Shown: positions 1 to 8,800 of the stretch, one piece after another
Numbering within the stretch: the stretch's first letter is position 1
Layout: the number at the start of each line of letters is the position of its first letter
NCBI GenBank assembly: GCA_963755085.1
Contig: CAVWIN010000008.1
Location: forward strand, 1 to 64,000
DNA from: JACVRM01 sp963755085
GTDB taxonomy: Bacteria > Actinomycetota > Thermoleophilia > Gaiellales > Gaiellaceae
Length of the DNA stretch: 64,000 bases
Reading direction: 5' to 3'
Translations under genes and position numbers: made by a program
Notes under the pieces: generated by a model
Told to the model about the DNA's origin: nothing
The model's input: only the letters and a program-made list of their open reading frames with translations
Databases searched by the model: none

Positions 1-2
1 GT

Positions 3-176
3 GCGTCGCGCAGCGCGGGCGCTACAGTCGTGCTCGTAGAAGCGCACCGCCTCGCCGACATACCGGCCCGCCTGCCCGAGTTCTGGCAGTCCGCCCAGCG
101 GCGGAACGAGCGTGGCGAGCTGATCGACTTCTTCCCGTATCCCGAGTCGCTTCGCTTCGCGTACGCCGACGCGTAG
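3..176 (+). CDS. C-terminal part of an unrecognised protein
   Basis: An open frame runs in from the left edge and stops at TAG 174-176. The readable end is acidic and aromatic and closes with FFPYPESLRFAYADA. A GTG at 30 could make it a complete 48-residue protein, but no clear ribosome site precedes it, so it is equally likely to be the tail of a longer gene cut by the window edge. It ends 20 bases before the tRNA gene on the same strand. I recognise no family. Confidence 0.4.
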   Translation, partial: ASRSAGATVVLVEAHRLADIPARLPEFWQSAQRRNERGELIDFFPYPESLRFAYADA

Positions 177-196
177 CGGGGCTACGCTGCTCGCGC

Positions 197-268
197 GCCC
201 CCGTAGCTCAGTGGAGAGAGCAGCGGTTTCCTAAACCGCGTGCGCAAGTTCGATTCTTGCCGGGGGCA
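197..268 (+). tRNA. tRNA-Arg (anticodon CCT)
   Basis: The cloverleaf is complete. The acceptor stem is gcccccg (197-203) with cgggggc (261-267) and discriminator A. A D arm follows. The anticodon stem gcggt/accgc holds loop ttcctaa, giving anticodon CCT, which reads AGG. The T arm is gcaag-ttcgatt-cttgc. CCA is not encoded. A -10-like TACGCT sits at 183-188. Its 3' half recurs at 361-406 and 2894-2936, as expected of an integration target. Confidence 0.93.
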
Positions 269-360
269 TCCCGCTTGATTAGGCGCAAGACCGCTCTGTT
301 AGGCGTGTCGCGGCCGATGCCCGAAGCCCTGCGAGTTTCCGCTCGACACCGCTGGTGTAA

Positions 361-406
361 GCGGCTTCCTAGACCGCGTGCGCAAGTTCGATTCTTGCCG
401 GGGGCA
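361..406 (+). repeat. duplicate of tRNA-Arg 3' half (att-like)
   Basis: These 46 bases repeat tRNA positions 223-268 with two substitutions (T to C and A to G in the anticodon arm). They carry the whole T arm and 3' acceptor strand. The 5' acceptor strand and a proper D arm are missing, so it is not a functional tRNA. Such 3'-end copies are what tyrosine-recombinase integration into a tRNA gene leaves. Confidence 0.8.
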
Positions 407-524
407 CACTTCCCATCCATCCACTCATGGCCGGCGTCCCTTGTTGATCGGGACAACCTTCTTGTCGAGCTGAGGCTCCTTATACTGCGGCCCGTCAGTG
501 ACGTTTCTCTGGGAGGGAGAGGTC

Positions 525-1595
525 ATGCTGAAGCGTTCGTTCTCGGCTCTCGTAGCTCTCGTCTTCGTTGTCGCGCTCGCCGTGACCGCAGCGGGTCAGG
601 CGAAAGTTCGGCAGCCGACGCTGACTCCGCAGACGAGTGGCACGACGCAAGGACTGATTGCGGTGAGCCCAGTGAACCCGCGCGTTGTCTGGGCCTCAGG
701 GCGCGGCGGCACGTTCGCCGTCACGACTGACGGTGGCGAGCATTGGCGTTCAGGAGTCGTGCCCGGCGCCGAGGCCCTGCAGTTCCGTGATGTGCAGGGG
801 TTCAGCGAGAAGGTGGCGTACCTGATGTCGATCGGCGGCAACCCGGGCGACTTCCGGATCTACAAGACCGTGGACGGCGGCTCGACCTGGACGCTCCAGT
901 TTCAGAACCAGAACGTCAGCGCGTTCTACGACTGCATGGCGTTCTGGACCCCGAAGCGCGGCATTGCGCACAGCGATTCGGTGAACGGAGTTTTTCCCGA
1001 CCTGCGGACAACTGACGGCGCGACGTGGGAAGACATCAGCGGCAACATGCCTCCCGCCCTTCCCGGGGAATCTTCGTTCGCGTCGAGCGGCACGTGCGCT
1101 GCAACGCAAGGCGGGCAGAACGCGTGGATTGCAACCGGAGTAGCGTCGATCGCCCGCGTGCTCGCTACCAGAGACGGCGGGGACACCTGGAACGCCTACG
1201 ACACGCCGCTCGTGAGCTCCCCGAGTGCGGGTGCGTTCACGGTGGCGTTTCGCGATCCGTGGCACGGCATCGTCGGCGGAGGCGATCTGGATCCAGCGGA
1301 CCCCAATAACGCGCGAACCGCGAGCTCCAGCGACGGCGGAAAGACGTGGACGTTGACGAATCCGCCGCCCGTAACAGGCGCGATATACGGCCTGAGCTAT
1401 GTGGGCGGAGCGGATGCCGACGGACGCCCCGTTGTGATCACCGCCAACGACGGTGGGGCGGCGTGGACGCCGGACGAGGGGACGACGTGGTTCGCGCTTC
1501 CGGGCGTGACGGGTTACTGGGCTGTGGCCTTTGCGACTCCGAACGCCGGCTGGTTCGTAGGGACCGGCGGCCGAATTTTGAAGATCAGTTTTTGA
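525..1595 (+). CDS. Secreted Asp-box (YCF48/BNR-like) beta-propeller protein
   Basis: This is a 356-residue protein. I chose ATG 525 because GGGAGGGAGAGG lies directly upstream; a GTG at 498 is in frame but lacks this site. A signal peptide (about residues 1-26) is followed by at least five Asp-box motifs of the form DGGxTW (for example TVDGGSTW, TRDGGDTW, SSDGGKTW). These are typical of sialidase/YCF48-like propellers. An extracellular binding or structural role is likely, and no sialidase catalytic set was seen. The gene lies between two tRNA 3' fragments, so it may be cargo of an old insertion. It converges on the broken cyclase-ATPase gene. Confidence 0.75.
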   Translation: MLKRSFSALVALVFVVALAVTAAGQAKVRQPTLTPQTSGTTQGLIAVSPVNPRVVWASGRGGTFAVTTDGGEHWRSGVVPGAEALQFRDVQGFSEKVAYLMSIGGNPGDFRIYKTVDGGSTWTLQFQNQNVSAFYDCMAFWTPKRGIAHSDSVNGVFPDLRTTDGATWEDISGNMPPALPGESSFASSGTCAATQGGQNAWIATGVASIARVLATRDGGDTWNAYDTPLVSSPSAGAFTVAFRDPWHGIVGGGDLDPADPNNARTASSSDGGKTWTLTNPPPVTGAIYGLSYVGGADADGRPVVITANDGGAAWTPDEGTTWFALPGVTGYWAVAFATPNAGWFVGTGGRILKISF

Positions 1596-1687
1596 ACTGA
1601 CAGGCGAGGACACCCGCCGACCCTCGCCTGGCACCAGGGTTGGACGGTGGCGCCATTTGAATCCGGGGTGCTCGCCGCGGTGCCGGT

Positions 1688-2832
1688 CGGCGGCGAGCTC
1701 GATCGCGAGCGGGAGGCCGTCGAGACGGCGGCAGACCGCCTCGATCGTCGGGCTGGGCGCCAGGTCTCTCCCGACCCCTCGAGCCCGTTCCAGGAACAGC
1801 GTCTCCGCATCGTGCGGACGCAGCGGCTCGAGTGGGTACTCATGCTCTCCTGAGATCCTCAGCGGCGCTCGGCTCGTCACGATCACGCGCAACCCATCGG
1901 AGGCGGCGAGGAGCGGCGCAAGCCCAGTCGCGGCGGCGAGCACGTGCTCGAAGTTGTCGAGCAGCAACAGCAGCCGATTCCCCCGCAGATAGCCGAGAAA
2001 GTCATCGCGAGCAGGCAGCGTCCGGGCCATCTCCGGCACGACGAGCTCAGGATCTGTCAGGCTCGCGAGAGGAACCCAGAACACTCCGTCCGAAAACGCC
2101 CCGACTAACTCGCCGGCTACCTGAAGCGCGAGGCGAGTCTTACCCGTCCCGCCCGCGCCGGTGACGGTCACGAGCTGCGGCCCTTCGGTGAGCATCGTGA
2201 GGAGTTGCCCGAGCTCCTCGTCCCTGCCCAGAAGAGGGCTCGCCGTGATCGGAAGGTTCGTCGCATCAAGCGTTCGAAGCGGAGGGAAGTCAGTGCGTCC
2301 GAGCTGATAGAGGCGTTCGGGCGCGGTCAGGTCCTTCAGGCGATGAAACTCCGAGATCACGGAGATCAGAGTCGCCGTCGATCAGATCACGCGTCGTCTG
2401 AGAGATCACCACTTGCCCCCCATGGGCGGCCGCCGCGATCCGCGCAGCCCGGTGGACGTCCATTCCCACATACCCCTCAGCTGCGACTAGCGGCTCACCG
2501 GTATGAACTCCGATGCGCACGCTGACCGGGCCACCGGCGAGGCCGTCCTGCCCTTCGCTCGCCGCCTCAACAGCATCTCCGGCCCGCGCGAACGCGTAGA
2601 AGAATGCATCACCCTGCGTGTCCACCTCGATGCCGCCGCGCTTCGCGAAGGCGGCCCGCAGGATCCTGCGATGTTCCGCCAGAACGTCGGCGTACACGTC
2701 GCCGAGGTCGGTCAGGAGGGACGTCGACCCCTCGATATCCGTGAAGACGAGGGTGACGGTTCCGGAAGGGAGATCGCGCACTCGGCTCAATGATGAGACG
2801 AGGCGCACAGCTTCGCTAGGGCGCTGGCGCAT
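1688..2832 (-). pseudogene. Broken class III nucleotide cyclase - ATPase regulator
   Basis: The N-terminal part is a class III adenylate/guanylate cyclase domain (TLVFTDIEGSTSLL, then DTQGDAFFYAF and VGMDVHRAARI). The frame breaks near 2345-2360 by one base. It then continues in another frame as a LuxR/SARP-type NTPase domain with Walker A GAGGTGKTRLA, Walker B-like LLLLDNFEH and GLPLAIELAA. Homology ends abruptly at about 1688, so the rest of the ATPase and any C-terminal region are lost. Intact relatives usually exceed 900 residues. Both the frameshift and the truncation mark it as dead. A near-identical copy of its first 50 codons lies at 33061-33205. Confidence 0.8.
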
Positions 2833-2893
2833 TTACTGGCGCGCACTCGGGCAAGTGCCGGCCTTTTGCCTGCAAATGGAGTTTCCGCCCTCT

Positions 2894-2936
2894 GGTTCCT
2901 AAACCGCGTGCGCAAGTTCGATTCTTGCCGGGGGCA
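2894..2936 (+). repeat. second duplicate of tRNA-Arg 3' half
   Basis: The 43 bases match the 3' part of the tRNA gene almost exactly (one T missing in the anticodon loop) and end in cgggggca. Together with the copy at 361 it brackets about 2.5 kb holding the propeller gene and the broken cyclase gene. Confidence 0.82.
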
Positions 2937-3004
2937 CCCCGCACCAGGCGGCCTGGGTCGCCGCTGCGCGTGACGACCAGGACGTCCCCCGTTCGAGGGA
3001 TGTC

Positions 3005-3033
3005 CGTAAAGGGGCTGTAAGTTGCCTGTAAGT
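3005..3033 (+). promoter_or_regulatory. three direct repeats at 11-bp spacing (OmpR/PhoB-type operator)
   Basis: CGTAAAG (3005), TGTAAGT (3016) and TGTAAGT (3027) repeat every 11 bases with 4-base spacers gggc and tgcc. They stop 17 bases before a -35 element. This arrangement is the usual binding pattern of winged-helix response regulators, which bind head-to-tail on one DNA face. That a regulator acts here is inference. Confidence 0.5.
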
Positions 3034-3050
3034 GTTCGTCCCCTCGACGA

Positions 3051-3078
3051 TTGAACGCGCCGCGGTGCGGCTGATACT
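3051..3078 (+). promoter_or_regulatory. sigma-70-like promoter of the cysteine-repeat gene
   Basis: TTGAAC (3051-3056) and GATACT (3073-3078) are separated by 16 bases and lie about 39 bases before ATG 3117. Confidence 0.55.
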
Positions 3079-3116
3079 GGGTGCGGCAGAGTTCAGTTCG
3101 AGTAGGGGAGACTCAC

Positions 3117-3683
3117 ATGAAGCGGATGCTGTTTGTGCTCGCGGTCGTGGCCGTCGCGGTGCCGTTTACGGCGCTTGCAGCGGGTCCCGGCACCACCGAC
3201 GGGAAGAGCCCGGCGCAGGCCTGCAAGGGGGAGCAGACGGCCATGGGCGCCGATGCGTTCAACGCGATGTACGGCACGAACGCGAGCAAGTCGAACGCGT
3301 TCGGGAAGTGCGTGGCGAAGAAGGCGACCCAGCGCGCGAAGTCGCAGTCGAACGCCGTCTCGGCCTGCCGCGCCGAGCAGGCCGACACTACGTTCGCCGA
3401 CAACCATGGCGGCAAGACCTTCGACCAGTTCTACGGCACCGGGAAGAAAGGCAACGACGCGTTCGGCAAGTGCGTCTCGTCGAAAGCGAAGGCGGCGAAC
3501 GACACGGCCGACGCCGCCGTGCTTGACGCGGTCAAGCAATGCCGCGCCGAACGCGCGACCGACCCGGCCGCGTTCAAGACCAAGTACGGCAAGAACCGCA
3601 ACAAGGCCAACGCGTTCGGCAAGTGCGTCTCGCAGGCCGCGAAGGCGAACGCACAGCAGAACAAGCAATCGACGACGCCCTAG
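3117..3683 (+). CDS. Secreted three-repeat cysteine protein
   Basis: A 188-residue protein starts at ATG 3117 behind AGGGGAG. The signal peptide covers about residues 1-21, ending ALAAG. The mature part is three tandem repeats of about 45-50 residues. Each starts with a cysteine in (A/Q)C(K/R)xE, has F..(M/F/K)YG, and closes with the near-invariant (N/D)AFGKCV followed by a basic KA-rich helix. Each repeat therefore has two cysteines, likely one disulfide. No enzyme motif is visible. An operator of 11-bp repeats and a promoter precede it, and a perfect hairpin follows, so it is probably a monocistronic regulated gene. I know no assigned function. Confidence 0.8.
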   Translation: MKRMLFVLAVVAVAVPFTALAAGPGTTDGKSPAQACKGEQTAMGADAFNAMYGTNASKSNAFGKCVAKKATQRAKSQSNAVSACRAEQADTTFADNHGGKTFDQFYGTGKKGNDAFGKCVSSKAKAANDTADAAVLDAVKQCRAERATDPAAFKTKYGKNRNKANAFGKCVSQAAKANAQQNKQSTTP

Positions 3684-3705
3684 CGCGCTCGGGTGGGAGA
3701 GACAC

Positions 3706-3735
3706 GCGACGGGGCGCCTCGAGGCGCCCCGTCGC
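3706..3735 (+). terminator. perfect 15-bp hairpin after the cysteine-repeat gene
   Basis: GCGACGGGGCGCCTC is directly followed by its exact reverse complement. There is no T tract, which is common for terminators in GC-rich actinobacteria. Confidence 0.65.
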
Positions 3736-3970
3736 GCTACCGGCGCGGCATTGACGCGCCCGCTAGCCCATCACACAGTTCGCATATGGCGCGGCAACGG
3801 GGACGCGGTCACGGTGATCCGGGAGACCTTCTCAGTACTGGCGTTGGAATCGCCGGTTCCAATAGGATGGATCGCGTCGTTGTTCATGGGCTCGCCTGCC
3901 TCGAACGACGTGGCACTGCGTCGCCACGTCCCGTTGTGGCGCCAGCAGCCGCCGTCTACGCGGTAACGGC

Positions 3971-4798
3971 ATGACCCGGCTCCTCCGACTCATTGTGCTC
4001 GCCGCCCTAGGCGCGGCGCTTGCGGCGGCGCCGGCCGTCGCCGACGGAACAACACCTTCGCCGGCGACCACAACGACAACCGCCACGACCTCGACATCGA
4101 CGATGCCTCAACTGGCTCCGACTGTCTCGAAGTCCGCGAAGGCGACCGGACGTTCCCGCAACGCTCAGGCCACGGTCCCTGTCGAGACGGTCTTCCCGGC
4201 GGCGGGCCAGCTACTCGTGCGCGCAGTACCCGCGCGGAGTTCGCCGAACCCGAAGGCGCGGGTGATCAAGGTGATGACCCAGTTCCGCGATGACTACCGG
4301 ATCCAGGAGATCTTCGCCGTAGCGGCTCGGACCGGCACGAATCATCGCCCCTGGTACAAGATCAGCATCCCGATGCGGCCGAACGGGACGATGGGCTGGA
4401 TCCCGGCCGGTAGCGTTTCGCTTACGCCGACCGTCGGCGAGATCAACGTCCACCGCAACACGCGTACGATCGACCTCTTCTGGCACAGTAAGCGCGTGTG
4501 GCACGGGGTCGTCGCAATCGGCGCTCCCGGGATGGAGACGCCGCTCGGCCACTACTACGTGGCCGCACGTTTTGTCCCCTACCAGGACCCGTTCCTGGGG
4601 GTGTTCGCCGTCGAGACAAGCGGCTACTCGAAGCTGACCGAGTGGCCGGGGGGCGGCTGGTTCGGGATCCATGGCACCAGCATGCCGCAGCTGCTGGGGC
4701 AGGCTGTGTCACACGGCTGCATTCGCGTGTCGAACCTGACCGCGACGAAGCTGCGCCGGTACGCGCCGCTCGGCACGCCGATCGTGATTACGGATTGA
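3971..4798 (+). CDS. L,D-transpeptidase (YkuD domain) with SH3-like region
   Basis: A 275-residue exported enzyme that should form 3-3 peptidoglycan cross-links or attach proteins to the wall. A signal peptide spans residues 1-25. A Thr/Ser-rich spacer follows, then an SH3b-like segment (LLVRAVPARSSPNPKARVI, residues about 80-150), then the YkuD catalytic domain (about 150-275). The active-site motif is complete: HGTSMPQ, then SHGCIRVSN with the catalytic Cys. Its 3' end overlaps the convergent gene on the other strand by 11 bases. Confidence 0.92.
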   Translation: MTRLLRLIVLAALGAALAAAPAVADGTTPSPATTTTTATTSTSTMPQLAPTVSKSAKATGRSRNAQATVPVETVFPAAGQLLVRAVPARSSPNPKARVIKVMTQFRDDYRIQEIFAVAARTGTNHRPWYKISIPMRPNGTMGWIPAGSVSLTPTVGEINVHRNTRTIDLFWHSKRVWHGVVAIGAPGMETPLGHYYVAARFVPYQDPFLGVFAVETSGYSKLTEWPGGGWFGIHGTSMPQLLGQAVSHGCIRVSNLTATKLRRYAPLGTPIVITD

Positions 4799-5555
4799 TC
4801 GAGGCGAGCGTGCGGAGGGCGACGTCGCCTTCCGCCGCAAGGAATGAGCCGTCGGGGCTGCTCCGCTGGATGCGCGTCGTCGAGCTGCTGATCGGGTCGC
4901 CGCGGCGGAGCTGCCGCCACCCGCCGCCTGGCGCCTGGGCGATCGAAACACGGTGGAAGCGGTAGAGAAAGCCGTTGCACATGCCGGCCGTTCCACCGTC
5001 CCAGCTTTCGGCCGTGGCAATCGGTGCCCAGCGGCCGTGGCTTGCAGGCATGTGGATCGGCTTCGAGACGGGGGATCCGTTCAGCCAGACGCGCCACCAG
5101 TTCGCACGACCGCGCATCTCGAGAACGGCGACTCGCGACGACTTCCCCATCGGGAGGTCGCTCGCGAGCTGATGGTAGGTCGGCTGTTCGTTCGGCAGCG
5201 TCAACTCGTAGTAAAGGTCGTTACCCGTCAGTTCCGGGAAGCCGCTCGAACCAACCTGGAGCCACTCATCGGCGCCGTTTGGCCCCTGGCCGGGCCCGCC
5301 AACCCCGACCCAGCCTGCCACGTGGCCCTTGAGGATGTCGAAGCCGCCGAGTGGCGTCACCGTCGCCGCGATCCCGAACGCTGGCGACGTTGCGGCAAGA
5401 CCGGCATAGCTGTAGCCGCCGGAGCCGCAGGCGAACGCTGAGGCCGCGCTGAACAGGAGGCCCGCGACGGCGACCGACGCCACCGTCAGGAGCTTTGCGG
5501 TGCCAGTCTTCATGAGGGATGGGGAGGCGATCTGGCTCGTAGATCGACGCGCCAC
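4788..5555 (-). CDS. Exported protein of unknown function, beta-sandwich-like
   Basis: A 255-residue protein if it starts at GTG 5555, where GGGAGG lies about 11 bases upstream. ATG 5513 would give a more standard signal peptide (MKTGTAKLLTVASVAV...). The mature part is rich in Gly/Trp, with GWVGVGGPG, EWLQVG, LYYELTLP and ANWWRVWLNG. This pattern recalls concanavalin-like or G1-peptidase-type beta sandwiches, but I see no secure catalytic pair. A cysteine lies just after the signal (AFACGSGG) and another near GMCNGF. It converges on the L,D-transpeptidase gene with an 11-base overlap. Confidence 0.65.
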   Translation of the reverse strand: MARRSTSQIASPSLMKTGTAKLLTVASVAVAGLLFSAASAFACGSGGYSYAGLAATSPAFGIAATVTPLGGFDILKGHVAGWVGVGGPGQGPNGADEWLQVGSSGFPELTGNDLYYELTLPNEQPTYHQLASDLPMGKSSRVAVLEMRGRANWWRVWLNGSPVSKPIHMPASHGRWAPIATAESWDGGTAGMCNGFLYRFHRVSIAQAPGGGWRQLRRGDPISSSTTRIQRSSPDGSFLAAEGDVALRTLASINP

Positions 5556-5742
5556 CGCTCGCTCGCCTCCCTCGAACGCGTGATTCCGTCACGGAGCCCC
5601 GGTCAGGTCGGGCCCTTGAGCCTCTGGCGGACCACACCCCGCCATGGACCTCGGCAAGGAGCTCCTATTCCCGCGTTCCTTGTCGTCGAGGCCGTCCGCT
5701 TTCGAGAACGGTCGGCGGTGACGCTCGGGGAAAGAGACGGGG

Positions 5743-5818
5743 TTAGTCCCAAAGGACAGGTCCGACTAGACCAACGACCGGGTCCCGGCTGAGAGGCCGG
5801 GACTAAGACCTGAGTAGA
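5743..5818 (+). promoter_or_regulatory. leader hairpin and GGGACT/AGTCCC boxes before the large surface-protein gene
   Basis: The gene-free stretch 5556-5884 contains an exact hairpin, GTCCCGGC-tgagag-GCCGGGAC (5782-5803). It is embedded between TTAGTCCC (5743-5750) and its inverse GGGACTAA (5799-5806). GGGACTAA and AGTCCCAAA resemble half sites of the DosR/DevR dormancy box. A related arrangement precedes the other giant surface gene at 20410-20445. No other feature is visible in this stretch. Confidence 0.4.
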
Positions 5819-5884
5819 CAGCCAGTAGTGCGGGTCGGGACGTCCCCTGCCCGTGCGCCGACTTGAGGGGTGGGGTGGCCAACA

Positions 5885-8800
5885 ATGAGTGCAAAGTGGA
5901 CTGAGTTTCGCCGGCGAAAGAGCCGTCGGTGGTGGTTGACGGGAGCGACAGTCGTTGCCGTCGCCGTGTTTGGCGTCATGTTTGTGGCGGCGTCAGGAGC
6001 GGTCATCAACGGATTCGAAGGCAACGACGGAAACCTCGTCGTCGACACGTCCGGCAATACCGATTGGGCGAGCTTTCCGATCAACTGCGCAACGGGCACA
6101 GGCTGCTCGCTGGACACGCCGAGCGGAAGCTCGGATAACTCGTTTACGCAAGGCACTCACGAAGACGATCCGAACGTAACCATCGCGACCGGGTCGATCC
6201 CGCCCAACAAGAACGACCTCACGCGCTCGTACATGTGGAGCACGGTCAACGGCGGGAAGAACTACCTCTACCTCGCCTGGGAACGCCTGGTCAACACCGG
6301 TAGCGCCAACATCGATTTCGAGCTCGACCAGAACTCCACGTCTGGTTGGACTTCCTCGACGACCGGGCCTGTGACGATCAACCGCACCGAGGGCGACCTC
6401 CTCGTCACCTATGACTTCGGCGGAAGCGGCACGCCCGACATCGGGGTGCTCACATGGCTCACCTCGAGCAACCCGGCCAACTCCAGCAGCGACTGCGAAG
6501 CCAGCGGCGCGAAGCTCCCGTGCTGGGGGGACCGCGTGGATGCCACAGCCTCCGGGTTTGCCGAAGCGGCCGTAAACTCGGCTCCCGTCACCGATCAGTT
6601 CTTGTCGTCGACGCCGAACAATGTCGATACCGGCCTGTTCGGCGAGGCTGCGATCAACCTCTCGGATATCCCGGGCGGTCCGTTCAGTCAGAACACCTGC
6701 AAGGCGTTCGGCACGGAGTTCGTCAAGAGCCGCTCGTCGGGCTCGTCGATCGATTCCGAGCTGAAGGATTTCATCGCGCCCGGCCCGATCCACATCAGCA
6801 ACTGCGGATCGCTGACCGTCAAGAAGCAGACGGTCGGCGGCACTGGATCGTTCTCGTTCACCGGTGGCGGTCCGAACGGCATCTCGCTGCCGTCCGGTTT
6901 CTCGGCCTTTAACCTCGACACGAGCTCGAATAACCCGGCCGGCCGGTCATTCGATGGTTTCGAGCCCGGCCACACGTACACGGTCGGTGAGGGCTCACTG
7001 CCTGCGGGATGGTCGTTCAGCGGCGCCACCTGCGTGGACGACGCAACGCACGGTCAGGTTGGCACCCTGAATGGGCAGCAGGAAAGCATCAGCCTGGACG
7101 TCAACCAGAGCGTCACCTGCACGTTCACGAACACCAAACAGCCCACCTTGACGGTCAACAAGATCCTTGTCCCGGCCCAGGACGCCGGCATGTTCAACCT
7201 GCAGATCGACGGCAACACGGCGGGCACGGGAGCGAACGTCGGTGACGGCGGTACGACCGGCGTGGTCGTCGTCGGCGTCGGCTCACACAACGTCGGCGAG
7301 ACCGCCGGTACGGGGACAGACCTCGGCAAGTACGCCTCGACGATCGGCGGCGACTGCGCTGCCAATGGCTCGGTGACCCTCGCCGCCGGCGAGAACAAGG
7401 TCTGCACTATCACCAACCGGCGCAAGCCGACCTTGACGGTCACCAAGACGGTCGTTCCGGCGAACGACCCGGGCAAGTTCAACCTCCAGATCGACGGCCA
7501 GACGGCGGGCACGGGGGCGAACGTCGGCGACGGCGGCTCGACAGGCCCGGTCATCGAGGACGTCGGCTCAGACCACACCGTGGGAGAAGCGGCGGGGACC
7601 AGCACGAGCCTCGCCGGCTACCTGCAGGTGATCGGCGGCGACTGTGCCACCGACGGCACCGTGCACCTCAACGCAGGGGACAACAAGGTCTGCACGATCA
7701 CGAACACCAGGAAGGCGACGATCATCGTCAAGAAGCACATGATCGGCGGAACCGCCACGTTTGCCTTCACCGGTCATCCCGCGGGCTCGATCGGCCAGGA
7801 CAACGGCACGATCCAGGAGACCGTCGCTCCCGGCCAGCAGTACGTCGCGACCGAGACGCCAACGGCCGGTTGGGATCTCACGAGCATCACCTGCGACAAC
7901 GCCAACGGGACCGGCAACCTCGTCGCCGGCACCGCGACGTTCAACCCGACTGCGGGTCAGACCATCACCTGCACCTACACGAACACCAAGCAGGCGACGA
8001 TCACGGTCAAGAAGGTCACCGACCCGGCGGGTGCTCAGCAGTCGTTCGGGTTCTCGGGCGACATCACGGCCTCGCTGTCGGACGGCCAGTCGGCCAACAG
8101 TTCGGTTGCTCCGGGCACCTACCACGTGACCGAGGCGGCGACCGCCGGCTGGGATCTGACCGACATCAGCTGCGACAACGCCAACTCCAGCGGGAACAAG
8201 GCCACCGGCGTCGCGACCTTCGTGGTCACCGCCGGCCAGCACGTGACCTGCACCTACACGAACACCAAGCAGGCGACGATCACGGTCAAGAAGGTCACCG
8301 ACCCGGCGGGTGCTCAGCAGTCGTTCGGGTTCTCGGGCGACATCACGGCCTCGCTGTCGGACGGCCAGTCGGCCAACAGTTCGGTTGCTCCGGGCACCTA
8401 CCACGTGACCGAGGCGGCGACCGCCGGCTGGGATCTGACCGACATCAGCTGCGACAACGCCAACTCCAGCGGGAACAAGGCCACCGGCGTCGCGACCTTC
8501 GTGGTCACCGCCGGCCAGCACGTGACCTGCACCTACACGAACACCAAGCAGGCGACGATCACGGTCAAGAAGGTCACCGACCCGGCGGGTGCTCAGCAGT
8601 CGTTCGGGTTCTCGGGCGACATCACGGCCTCGCTGTCGGACGGCCAGTCGGCCAACAGTTCGGTTGCTCCGGGCACCTACCACGTGACCGAGGCGGCGAC
8701 CGCCGGCTGGGATCTGACCGACATCAGCTGCGACAACGCCAACTCCAGCGGGAACAAGGCCACCGGCGTCGCGACCTTCGTGGTCACCGCCGGCCAGCAC

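Noticed and set aside
361..406. Second functional tRNA gene
   Set aside because: No matching 5' acceptor strand or D arm exists upstream; only the 3' half is present.
5743..5818. Cyclic-di-GMP riboswitch before the surface gene
   Set aside because: The conserved core bases of class I or II are not seen; only a plain hairpin with GGGACT boxes is supported.
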